Part shown: positions 7,528-15,515 of the stretch, piece by piece | How positions within the stretch are numbered: the first letter of the stretch is position 1 | How the letters are laid out: every line of letters begins with the position of its first letter | Source of the DNA: JBJXHC01 sp964538485 | GTDB lineage: Bacteria > Bacteroidota > Ignavibacteria > UBA10030 > UBA6906 | Assembly (NCBI GenBank): GCA_964538485.1 | Contig: CAZIHJ010000001.1 | Span: 32,177-96,176, forward strand | DNA length: 64,000 nt | Reading direction: 5' to 3' | Translations under genes and position numbers: made by a program | The notes under the pieces: generated by a model | Seen by the model: the letters and a program-made list of their open reading frames with translations, nothing else | What the model was told of the DNA's origin: nothing | Database searches by the model: none

Positions 7528-8817
7528 ATGGGTATGACAATAGTTGAAAAGATTCTGGCCCGCGCGTCAGGGTACAAAGCGGTGAAAGCCGGTGATGTGG
7601 TGGAGCCGTCAGTCGATCTCGCAATGTCGCATGAGAACGCGGCACTGGTGATCAATCAGTTTCTCGAAATCTTTGAAGGTACTGGTGTCACACCGGAGGT
7701 GTGGAGTTCGCCAAGGGTTGCAATCATCTTTGATCATCGCGTTCCGGCGGAATCAGCGAAGACCGCGACGAACCAGAAAAAGGTCCGGGAGTTTGTAGCG
7801 AAACACATGATCAATAAATTCCATGACATTCGGGGTGATCGCGGTGGAATTTGTCACCAGATTCTCCCTGAAAGCGGCTACGTTCGTCCCGGCTCAGTGG
7901 TTGTGGGTACGGATTCACATACGACCAGCCATGGCGCTCTTGGCGCGTTTGCCTTTGGGATCGGGGCAACCGAGATGGCGAGTGTCTGGGCGCTCGGTAC
8001 GGTCCTCAACGTGGAAGTGCCCGAGACGATCAAGGTGAATGTGCACGGGAGTTTCCCCCCCTTCGTCGGGCCTAAAGATTTGATTCTCCACCTCATCGGC
8101 AAGATCAGTGCGCAGGGGGCGAATTTCAGGGTCATTGAGTTCCATGGCGACACAATCCGGGCAATGTCCACTTCGGGGCGTTTGGTTCTCTGCAATATGT
8201 CTGTCGAAGCTGGCGCAACATCCGGCATCGTTCCTGCCGATGAAGAATCGATCCGATACCTCAGGGACGAAGCCGGCGTAAACGATCCGCTGACCCCGGT
8301 TTTGCCCGACAATAATGCGACATACATCCAGGAGATCGATATTGATGTGTCGAATCTCGGACCACAGGTTGCCTGTCCGCACACGGTTGATAATGTCAAA
8401 TCCGTTGAGAGTGTCATGGGAACATCTGTCCACCAGATCGTCATCGGGTCGTGCACAAACGGCAGATTGGATGACCTTCAGGTAGCCGCAGAGATTATCA
8501 GAGGAAAGAAGGTTTCGAAGAACACCCGTATGCTTGTTTTTCCGGCAAGCGGCAAGATCTATGGTGAGGCGCTTGAGCGAGGGTACATCATGGACTTCAT
8601 GAAGGCCGGAGCCGTGGTGATGAACCCGGGGTGTGGGCCGTGTCTCGGCATACATGAAGGTGCGTTGGCCGACGGTGAGGTTGCCCTCTCGACGACAAAC
8701 AGAAATTTCAAAGGACGGATGGGAAACCCGAAATCTGAAGTATATCTCTGCTCACCTGCCGTTGCCGCGGCATCAGCCATTACCGGGATGATCACCGATC
8801 CGCGGAAAGGGGGATAA
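7528..8817 (+). CDS. aconitase/homoaconitase/isopropylmalate isomerase large subunit (LeuC-type)
   Basis: The 429-residue large subunit of a two-subunit [4Fe-4S] hydro-lyase contains GTDSHTTSHGA and the three cluster cysteines in GSCTNG and NPGCGPC. The short length matches LeuC/homoaconitase-type enzymes, not the 750-900 residue AcnA/AcnB. The neighbouring isocitrate dehydrogenase makes aconitase (citrate-isocitrate) the likeliest activity; isopropylmalate or citraconate hydratase is possible. The ATG at 7528 is chosen over the GTG at 7519 and ATG at 7534, with no strong ribosome site to decide. The small subunit gene starts 4 bases after the stop. Confidence 0.87.
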   Translation: MGMTIVEKILARASGYKAVKAGDVVEPSVDLAMSHENAALVINQFLEIFEGTGVTPEVWSSPRVAIIFDHRVPAESAKTATNQKKVREFVAKHMINKFHDIRGDRGGICHQILPESGYVRPGSVVVGTDSHTTSHGALGAFAFGIGATEMASVWALGTVLNVEVPETIKVNVHGSFPPFVGPKDLILHLIGKISAQGANFRVIEFHGDTIRAMSTSGRLVLCNMSVEAGATSGIVPADEESIRYLRDEAGVNDPLTPVLPDNNATYIQEIDIDVSNLGPQVACPHTVDNVKSVESVMGTSVHQIVIGSCTNGRLDDLQVAAEIIRGKKVSKNTRMLVFPASGKIYGEALERGYIMDFMKAGAVVMNPGCGPCLGIHEGALADGEVALSTTNRNFKGRMGNPKSEVYLCSPAVAAASAITGMITDPRKGG

Positions 8818-8821
8818 TGAT

Positions 8822-9340
8822 ATGGCAAAGGTAGTCCTGGCTGTTGGCGACGATATCTCCACCGATGTTATCTATCCGGGCAGGTTCATGGCAACAGTTC
8901 TTCCCGCTGAAACACCACAGTTCGCATTTGCGGACAATACCGGGTTCAACGCGAAGTTGAAATCGAAACAAATTGCTGGCGGGAGTATCATTGTGGCAGG
9001 GAGGAATTTTGGATGCGGTTCGTCACGCGAACAAGCCGTCTCCACTCTCAAAGGTCATGATCTGGTGATCGTTGCAAAGAGCTTTGCGCGCATTTTCTTG
9101 CAGAATTCCGTGAACCTTGGATTGCAGTTGGTTGAAGCGCCGGAAATCGAAGCGTCTGAAAATGACGAATTGGATATCGACGCGGACATTGTTGAAAACA
9201 AGACGACAGGAAAACGGTTCAACATCATTGCTTTCCCGAAGACCCGACAAGAGATCATTGCTTCAGGTGGATTAATACCCCATACGAGAAAGTTGATCAT
9301 GGAGAGGCGGAGGGGAGTTTCTCAACGGAAAAATGCTTAA
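8822..9340 (+). CDS. aconitase/homoaconitase/isopropylmalate isomerase small subunit (LeuD-type)
   Basis: The 172-residue swivel-domain partner of the preceding large subunit shows GDDISTDVIYPG at the start and the hallmark GRNFGCGSSREQA. The substrate-specificity loop after YPGRF reads MATVL, unlike the YLRST seen in archaeal isopropylmalate isomerases, so it does not look like a standard leucine enzyme. It is tightly coupled to the large subunit. Confidence 0.87.
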   Translation: MAKVVLAVGDDISTDVIYPGRFMATVLPAETPQFAFADNTGFNAKLKSKQIAGGSIIVAGRNFGCGSSREQAVSTLKGHDLVIVAKSFARIFLQNSVNLGLQLVEAPEIEASENDELDIDADIVENKTTGKRFNIIAFPKTRQEIIASGGLIPHTRKLIMERRRGVSQRKNA

Positions 9341-9380
9341 CTACTTCTGATTATTCCAATCACTACATGTGAGAAGAGAC

Positions 9381-9863
9381 ATGGAATCCATTGAACAACC
9401 CAAAGTGAGACATCGATCATTTTCCTACACGACAAATCTCTCCTGGGCGGAAGGCAGAATCGGGACGATGACATCCGAGGGGAAGCCGACTCTCAAGATA
9501 TCAAGTCCGCCGGAGTTCAAAGGCAACGCCGGCTATTGGACGCCGGAGGATGTTTTTGTCGGCTCTGTAGAGATGTGTCAGATGCTCACATTTATTGGAA
9601 TTGCCCAGAAACAAAATGTTCCGTTCGTATCATACAAGAGTTCTGCCAAGGGTACACTGGAGTTTATTGACGGACAGTACCGGTTTACGCATATCGTTAT
9701 TACTCCGGTAGTAGTGGTGGACGAGCCGGGGACAGAGTCTCAAATCAACGCAGTCCTTCGTGAAGCCCACAAGAAATGCCTTATCGCAAACTCTATTACG
9801 GCAATTGTGGAGGTCAACCCTACGATCCAGTTGAAAGAGAGAATCGCCGGTGAAGTTATCTGA
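9381..9863 (+). CDS. OsmC/Ohr family protein
   Basis: The 160-residue protein fits the OsmC-like fold: an N-terminal beta sheet, GNAGYWTPEDVFVGSVEMCQML holding the first conserved cysteine region (shown here for the positions around residues 47-68), and a later KKCLIANS segment with the second cysteine. Such proteins usually reduce organic peroxides through a redox cysteine pair. The ATG at 9381 is preceded by GAGAAGAG; a GTG at 9369 is the alternative. It is the last gene of the isocitrate dehydrogenase/aconitase operon, 40 bases after the small subunit, and may protect the oxygen-labile cluster enzyme. Confidence 0.75.
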   Translation: MESIEQPKVRHRSFSYTTNLSWAEGRIGTMTSEGKPTLKISSPPEFKGNAGYWTPEDVFVGSVEMCQMLTFIGIAQKQNVPFVSYKSSAKGTLEFIDGQYRFTHIVITPVVVVDEPGTESQINAVLREAHKKCLIANSITAIVEVNPTIQLKERIAGEVI

Positions 9864-9993
9864 TGTGTGTGGTGCCACCGTTCAAAGTTAAGAAAACGGC
9901 GCGCGACCCATTCTCACATCTGAAAATCCGATTCACCCGTGGATCAACGGGCGTTATTCCTTCCCAAATTTAACAAATCGATGTGCATTGATT

Positions 9994-10009
9994 TGGCACC
10001 CCCTTTGTC
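9994..10009 (+). promoter_or_regulatory. candidate sigma-54 (-24/-12) promoter of hemN
   Basis: TGGCAC, five bases, TTGTC matches the sigma-54 pattern TGGCAC-N5-TTGC except for T in place of C in the -12 element. The predicted start near 10020 leaves a leader of about 17 bases with AGGAGG before hemN. Three more candidates of this kind occur in the window and an NtrC-type activator is encoded at 32829-34181. Confidence 0.45.
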
Positions 10010-10036
10010 ACCTGAGTCAGCAACAGGAGGGATTCC

Positions 10037-11431
10037 ATGATGTTTTCTTCGCCGTTGAAAGTAGATGTCGGTCTGCTCAGTAAGTATGATCGTCCCGGAC
10101 CGCGATACACCAGTTATCCGACTGCCCCGATGTTTACGAGTGCATTTACCCCAGACGACTATCGGCGTGCCATAGTCGAGTCAAACCCGGCAACGGCAAA
10201 CTCTGATATCTCACTCTATTTTCATTTCCCCTTTTGTGACACATTATGCTATTTCTGCGGTTGCACCATGATGGTAACGCGCGACCGCAAGAGGATCTCA
10301 GAATATCTCCAGTACGTGAAAAAGGAAATCGATATTGTTGCTCCGCTGATTGCGGACAAGAGGAAGGTGATGCAGGTGCATTGGGGGGGTGGGACCCCCA
10401 CGCACCTGACGCCAGAAGAGATACTCGACATGGCAGGGTACATTCGGCGCTCCTTCAATATCGCTCCCGACGCCGAAATGAGTGTCGAGATTGACCCGCG
10501 TGAGTTGACGCAGAAACACCTTGGCGCACTACGACATGTTGGGTTTAACAGGGTGAGCATGGGGATTCAGGACTTCAACCCTCGCGTGCAGCATGCCGTC
10601 AATCGTGTGCAGCCGGAGGAGTTGTCATTGCAAGTCTACAAGTGGGCAACCGCGCTTGAGTTCGAAAGCATCAACGTGGACCTGATCTACGGACTTCCGT
10701 TGCAGACCATGAGCACGTTTCGGGATACGTTGCAGAAAGTCATCCGCTTGCGCCCCGATCGGATTGCAGTCTTTAATTATGCCCACGTTCCCTGGATGAA
10801 GGCCCACCAACGTTTGATCCATGCAGAGGACCTTCCGAGCGCGGACGACAAACTCAATATTCTGAAAATGACAATTGAGATGCTCTGCTCTGACGGCTAC
10901 GAGTATATCGGGATGGATCATTTTGCACGACCAAATGATGAGCTCACTGTGGCTCAACGGGAGAAGACGCTCAACCGGAATTTTCAGGGCTACTCGACAA
11001 AATCCGGTGCGGACCTGTACGGATTTGGCATGTCATCCATCGGTAATATTCATGGCGTGTACGCTCAGAACGCCAAGACGCTGCCTGAGTACTACAAGGC
11101 CCTTGATCAAGGTACGCCGGCAACGTACGTAGGATACCGGATGACGAATGATGATCACATCAGGAAGCATGTCATCGCGCGTCTCATGTGTGATCTTGAA
11201 CTGAAAAAGTCCGATGTGGAGAAACTGTTCAGCATCGACTTTGATGAGTACTTCGAGGAGGCGTTGGAACAACTGGAGACATTTGTGGATGACGATCTTG
11301 TGGAGCACACACTGAACGGGATACGGATCATCGGCAACGGGCGGCTTGTTCTTCGCAACATCGCCATGTGCTTCGATGCGTACCTTGATACGATGCAGAA
11401 AGAGAAACCGGTGTTCTCGCGGACTGTGTGA
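10037..11431 (+). CDS. hemN: oxygen-independent coproporphyrinogen III dehydrogenase HemN
   Basis: This 464-residue radical SAM enzyme decarboxylates coproporphyrinogen III to protoporphyrinogen IX in anaerobic haem synthesis. The radical SAM cysteines are in CDTLCYFCGC (CxxxCxxC plus the extra HemN Cys), preceded by YFHFPF, with the GGGTPT SAM motif and the HemN C-terminal domain containing YGFGMSSIG. YDRPGPRYTSYPTA at the N-terminus is the classical HemN substrate-binding start and separates it from HemW. AGGAGG precedes the ATG. It stands alone between a sigma-54-like promoter and a strong terminator, fitting the haem demand of the many cytochromes here. Confidence 0.95.
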   Translation: MMFSSPLKVDVGLLSKYDRPGPRYTSYPTAPMFTSAFTPDDYRRAIVESNPATANSDISLYFHFPFCDTLCYFCGCTMMVTRDRKRISEYLQYVKKEIDIVAPLIADKRKVMQVHWGGGTPTHLTPEEILDMAGYIRRSFNIAPDAEMSVEIDPRELTQKHLGALRHVGFNRVSMGIQDFNPRVQHAVNRVQPEELSLQVYKWATALEFESINVDLIYGLPLQTMSTFRDTLQKVIRLRPDRIAVFNYAHVPWMKAHQRLIHAEDLPSADDKLNILKMTIEMLCSDGYEYIGMDHFARPNDELTVAQREKTLNRNFQGYSTKSGADLYGFGMSSIGNIHGVYAQNAKTLPEYYKALDQGTPATYVGYRMTNDDHIRKHVIARLMCDLELKKSDVEKLFSIDFDEYFEEALEQLETFVDDDLVEHTLNGIRIIGNGRLVLRNIAMCFDAYLDTMQKEKPVFSRTV

Positions 11432-11453
11432 TATCCACATCCGTGGTGAACAT

Positions 11454-11484
11454 AAAAGCCACCCTTGACGGGTGGCTTTTTTTT
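11454..11484 (+). terminator. Rho-independent terminator after hemN
   Basis: AAAAGCCACCC, loop TTGAC, GGGTGGCTTTTTTTT: a seven-base GC-rich stem extended by A-T pairs with a run of eight T. The A run on the left makes it potentially bidirectional. It isolates hemN from the TonB receptor gene. Confidence 0.93.
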
Positions 11485-11687
11485 GAGGTCACGCACCCTC
11501 GGGATGCTCGGGTTGCGACGAGCATATTGATCGTTGAATTTGTGAACACCTTCCGAGAGAATCCTTCTTCTCACGTCTGACAATAGCGAAGTGTATTCCT
11601 GTAAATTGTGCCGACATTCGCATCGCGATGGTGGCACGTTATTGGGGATGACCATGGTTGTTCCACCACTTTCGTATTGGAGACTGT

Positions 11688-14060
11688 TTGCTCTCATATG
11701 TGCAAGAAAAAAGCTGCGGTGAGTTTGATATAGACCAGGAATGCGGGACGAAGAGGAAGAAGATCAATGTTGCGGGAATTGTCGCTCTGTGTATTCTGGC
11801 GACAACGTATGCTTCTCCCGTTGAAGCACAGGTGACGTTGGCTGGTCAGGTGGTTGATGAAGAGACGCACCAACCGATTGAGAATGTGAGTGTTCTGCTC
11901 CTGGAAACAGGGCGCCGGAAATACACGAATACACAAGGACGCTTCGCGTTCGAGAATCTTGCCGCCGGCCAGTACGCAGTAGCAGTGCATCACATTGGCT
12001 ACGCCGACGTTGAGTGTATGGTCGTCGTTCGGGAGAAGATCGACAGCATCATTATCCTCCTGCGCTCCTCCATCAACCAATCCGCTGAAGTACTCGTCCG
12101 GGGAACGCGTGCACTTTCATCATTGAAAAAGTCCTCCTTTCCCATCGATGTTTTAATGAGTGATCGCCTTACTCAGCACTCCCCAACATCAGTCTCTGAT
12201 GCGCTCAAGAATATTCCGGGGCTTTCCCTCGTCCGTGACGGCGTTTGGGCCACAACGGTTTCCATCCGCGGGATGGGCCGTTCAAATATCGTTACTCTCG
12301 TGGACAACACCAGAATCGAAACTTCCAATGATATTGCGGGCGGACTCTCGCTGCTCAATGTTCAGGATATTGAGAGAGTGGAGACGATGAAATCTCCCGG
12401 ATCGGTCCTTTTTGGATCCGGAGCCCTTGGAGGTGCGGTTCATGTGATGATGAAACGGCCGTCGTTCAGCGACCAGCCCGGAATGGCCGTCGAAGTATCC
12501 GGGGGGTTCACGAGTGTCGATAACGGGCTCTCCCAATATCTTGCCATTGAGTCCTCGACTGATCAATACGCCGTCAGACTGAGTGGAGGATATCGACGAG
12601 CCGGGAACACCATGACGCCTGATGGGATGCTTCTGAATTCACAGTATCGTGATTTCAGTCTGTCAGATGCGCTGGCTGTAAAGACACTTGGTGAACAATC
12701 GCTGCTTCTGAACTACCAGCGGTCGCAAGCCGAGGACACCGGTCTTCCCGGTGGATCGCCAATTTCACCAACAGCGAACGCCAGGTACACACTCGCACGA
12801 CGTGAACGATTCGGGTTGGAGTATATCCTGCCGAATATGTCGCCGGGGACTCCGCTTCTCACGTTCAGACTTTCCCGACAGACGATTACCCGTAATGTTG
12901 AGATCATTCAGAATCCGGTGTTGACTATAACACCGCATGCGGTACATACCACCATATCCGGCCAGATTGAATCCCAAGTTCTCCCCGACGTCAATGACCG
13001 CCTCACGGTCGGCATTGAGCTCTGGCGCAGGGAACTGGATAGCCAGCGTGAGAGAATCGATCGGAGCAACGGTCAAATCACAGGTGAGCGCCCTGTGCCG
13101 TTGTCCACCAATCTTAATGCGGGAGTGTATGCGCAGAACGAATGGCGTAGCTCCTCCGACAACATGGTGATAATGTTGGGAGCTCGCTATGATCGAGCCC
13201 GTGTCGCCAATGATGAGACAATGAATCCCGCCTATGTTGTTGCCGGTGGAATTCTGCAGACCGCACCGTCCGACCAGAAACTGTTGTGGAAGAAATCAAC
13301 CGCACACGATGAGTCGTGGAGCATGAATGCCGGCCTCCAGTACGCCGTCAGTCCATTGGTTGATGCATCGCTGCTGGTCGCAACGGCATTCCGGTCGCCT
13401 TCACTCGAAGAGCGCTTTCAGTTCATTGATCTCGGGAACACCGTTCGCATCGGAGATCCAACCCTGCAACCTGAACGAAGCCTCTGCATCAACACCGGAG
13501 TGGGCTTGCACACGCAAGCCCTGAAAATCCGCACAGACATGTTCTGGACCCGGCTCTCGAATCTCATCACAGAAATTCCCGGAGTATACGAGGGTCGACC
13601 GGCGTACGTGAAAACGAATATTGGAACAGCCAGTGTGTACGGGTGTGAGATCTCGACCGAACTCGCTCTGACAACATATATTGTTTTGAAGTCGTCGGCT
13701 GCCTACGTGCGGGGCCGCGACACTCGTAATCATACTGATCTTCCGCAGATTCCACCCATGAACGGCCGTGTGGAAGTTAACGGCCACTTCGAGTCTCTGG
13801 GAAATCTGCATATCGCGTGGTCGGGCGCGGTGACGCAGAATAGTCTTGCTCCTGCCGAGCAGCGCACACCGGGCTATGCGGTTATAGATGTGGATATCGC
13901 GAGTAGGCCGCTGACGATCGGACCATTGTCGCTCATCGTCCGATCCGGGATACAGAATGTTTTCAATCGGGCGTACAGGAATCATCTCTCCACCCTTCGA
14001 GATGTCATCAAGTCCGAGCCGGGTAGGAATTTCTTTTTGTGTGCGAAGGTCGTCCTATGA
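11688..14060 (+). CDS. TonB-dependent outer-membrane receptor
   Basis: The product of about 790 residues has a hydrophobic signal segment (INVAGIVALCILATTYA), a carboxypeptidase-regulatory-like domain (GQVVDEETHQPIENVSVLL, about 85 residues), a plug domain (DALKNIPGLSLVRDG, VSIRGMGRSNIVTLVD, ERVETMKSPGSVLFGSGALGG) and a beta-barrel ending in a typical C-terminal strand (RNFFLCAKVVL). Such receptors take up siderophores, haem, cobalamin or metal chelates using TonB energy. No ATG is usable; TTG at 11688 with GGAG five bases upstream is chosen, while TTG at 11658 and GTG at 11700 are alternatives. The stop overlaps the start of the exporter gene. Substrate unknown; iron or haem is plausible next to hemN. 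Confidence 0.85.
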   Translation: MLSYVQEKSCGEFDIDQECGTKRKKINVAGIVALCILATTYASPVEAQVTLAGQVVDEETHQPIENVSVLLLETGRRKYTNTQGRFAFENLAAGQYAVAVHHIGYADVECMVVVREKIDSIIILLRSSINQSAEVLVRGTRALSSLKKSSFPIDVLMSDRLTQHSPTSVSDALKNIPGLSLVRDGVWATTVSIRGMGRSNIVTLVDNTRIETSNDIAGGLSLLNVQDIERVETMKSPGSVLFGSGALGGAVHVMMKRPSFSDQPGMAVEVSGGFTSVDNGLSQYLAIESSTDQYAVRLSGGYRRAGNTMTPDGMLLNSQYRDFSLSDALAVKTLGEQSLLLNYQRSQAEDTGLPGGSPISPTANARYTLARRERFGLEYILPNMSPGTPLLTFRLSRQTITRNVEIIQNPVLTITPHAVHTTISGQIESQVLPDVNDRLTVGIELWRRELDSQRERIDRSNGQITGERPVPLSTNLNAGVYAQNEWRSSSDNMVIMLGARYDRARVANDETMNPAYVVAGGILQTAPSDQKLLWKKSTAHDESWSMNAGLQYAVSPLVDASLLVATAFRSPSLEERFQFIDLGNTVRIGDPTLQPERSLCINTGVGLHTQALKIRTDMFWTRLSNLITEIPGVYEGRPAYVKTNIGTASVYGCEISTELALTTYIVLKSSAAYVRGRDTRNHTDLPQIPPMNGRVEVNGHFESLGNLHIAWSGAVTQNSLAPAEQRTPGYAVIDVDIASRPLTIGPLSLIVRSGIQNVFNRAYRNHLSTLRDVIKSEPGRNFFLCAKVVL

Positions 14061-14965
14061 ACCTCTTTGGAGAATACGGTTCGGCGACATGGCTTGTGCT
14101 GGCTTTATGTTCCGCATTGTTCTCAGCCGGAGCAGCAGTGACCCAAAAGAGGGTGCTGTTCCGCGTAAACGCATTAGAGTTCTCGTTTCTCCTTTCGTTC
14201 ATCATTATGGTTTTTTCCACGTTCATTCCTTTGTCGGTTGATGTTATGGCAATTTCAGCGCCCACCGCGTTGATCATCCTGGGCAAGAGTCTCTTGGGAG
14301 GGATGGCCTTCCTCTTTGTGATGAAGGCGCTCGAGCGCAACCAAATCAGTACTGCGCTTCCGTTGTTGGGATTGACTCCGGCAGTGGCGGCTCTCTTCGC
14401 GATGTTCATCCTCGGAGAAATGCTTCAGGGCTTGGAATGGGTTGGCGTCGCCTTGATGATGATTGGAGTATACATGTTGGAAAAACGTCCGGTTGAACAA
14501 ACGCCTGATGTGCACGCAAGAGCCGGTGCTCCAATACAGCACCGGTACATTCTCGGAGCGGTGGGGTTGTTTGGCGTGTCGTCCGTATTCGATAAGATGC
14601 TCGTTGGCACTTTAACGATCGATGCGCGCGTTGTGCTGTTCTACCAGCACATCGTATACTGGTTTCTGTTTGGAGCGATGCTGTTGGTGCGGCGCTCACC
14701 GTTCACCGATGTCGTCCGAAAAGGGCGCGAGCTGCTTCCGCTCCTTGTTCTCGTGGCCGTACTTACCATCGTATATCGTTTCACACAACTTGAAGCCATG
14801 AAACTCGCGCCGGTTGCGATGGTTCTCGCAGTGAAACGCACATCTATTCTCTTTGCCTCATTCTTTGGCGGCAAGCTATTCTCGGATGACAGGCTCGGTA
14901 TAAGATTGGCCGGGGCGGCACTCATTGTTGCCGCAGGGTTTCTCATTCTCAGAAATGTTGCATGA
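14057..14965 (+). CDS. EamA/DMT family membrane transporter
   Basis: The 302-residue protein has about ten transmembrane helices arranged as two five-helix EamA repeats (second repeat from about residue 160), with the usual conserved ends ALPLLGLTPAVAALFAMFILGE and APVAMVLAVKRTS. Drug/metabolite transporters of this family move amino acids, nucleosides or other small molecules. The ATG at 14057 overlaps the receptor stop (ATGA), implying translational coupling with the TonB receptor, so a common substrate (a metallophore or vitamin) is possible. The function is not determinable from sequence. Confidence 0.8.
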   Translation: MNLFGEYGSATWLVLALCSALFSAGAAVTQKRVLFRVNALEFSFLLSFIIMVFSTFIPLSVDVMAISAPTALIILGKSLLGGMAFLFVMKALERNQISTALPLLGLTPAVAALFAMFILGEMLQGLEWVGVALMMIGVYMLEKRPVEQTPDVHARAGAPIQHRYILGAVGLFGVSSVFDKMLVGTLTIDARVVLFYQHIVYWFLFGAMLLVRRSPFTDVVRKGRELLPLLVLVAVLTIVYRFTQLEAMKLAPVAMVLAVKRTSILFASFFGGKLFSDDRLGIRLAGAALIVAAGFLILRNVA

Positions 14966-14993
14966 TGTTGTAAATCTTTCGTGAGGACATAAC

Positions 14994-15515
14994 ATGAACG
15001 GAACACACACACTTTCACGTGAACTGCAGGAAATTGATCTCATCGTGACCAAATGCAAAGGAAGGCAGGGGGAATTGCTGACCATTCTTGAGCAGACACA
15101 GCTTCTCAATGAACAGAAGTACCTTTCAGAGGAGGCTCTGAACCGTGTTGCTCTCAGGACAGGAGTGCCTCTTTCCCGGATCTATAATGTCGTTACGTTC
15201 TATTCATTCTTCAGTCTCAAACCTCAGGGCAAGCACACACTCACTGTGTGTCGTGGAACCGCATGTCACACTAAGGGGTCGCGGGCCCTTCTGAACGATC
15301 TTGGACTGATTCTCGGCTGCAACAAGGCGTTGTCGGACGGAGAATCAACCTTCACGACACCGGATAACCAGTTTACCATTTCCACAGTGGCATGTTTCGG
15401 TCAATGCGCTCTTGCTCCGGTCGTTGGCATTGATGGGATCATTCATAGCAACATGACGACGGCGAAGGTACAAAGGTTGGTGCAAAGGATCACCAAGCGG
15501 AGGATCAAGACATGA
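14994..15515 (+). CDS. hydC: NuoE-like [2Fe-2S] subunit of bifurcating hydrogenase (HydC)
   Basis: The 173-residue thioredoxin-fold ferredoxin has the NuoE/HydC [2Fe-2S] ligands CRGTACH and CFGQC, after an N-terminal helical bundle (QTQLLNEQKYLSEEALNRVA) typical of NuoE. It should pass electrons within a NADH-linked HydABC hydrogenase in the cytoplasm. GTGAGGA precedes the ATG and its last four bases overlap the next gene (ATGA). The absence of other Nuo genes and the presence of HydA make complex I membership unlikely. Confidence 0.9.
   Translation: MNGTHTLSRELQEIDLIVTKCKGRQGELLTILEQTQLLNEQKYLSEEALNRVALRTGVPLSRIYNVVTFYSFFSLKPQGKHTLTVCRGTACHTKGSRALLNDLGLILGCNKALSDGESTFTTPDNQFTISTVACFGQCALAPVVGIDGIIHSNMTTAKVQRLVQRITKRRIKT

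Noticed and set aside
11632..11647. Possible sigma-54 site TGGCAC-N5-TGGG before the TonB receptor gene
   Set aside because: Two mismatches in the -12 element; a match with correct TT falls one base short of the needed spacing.
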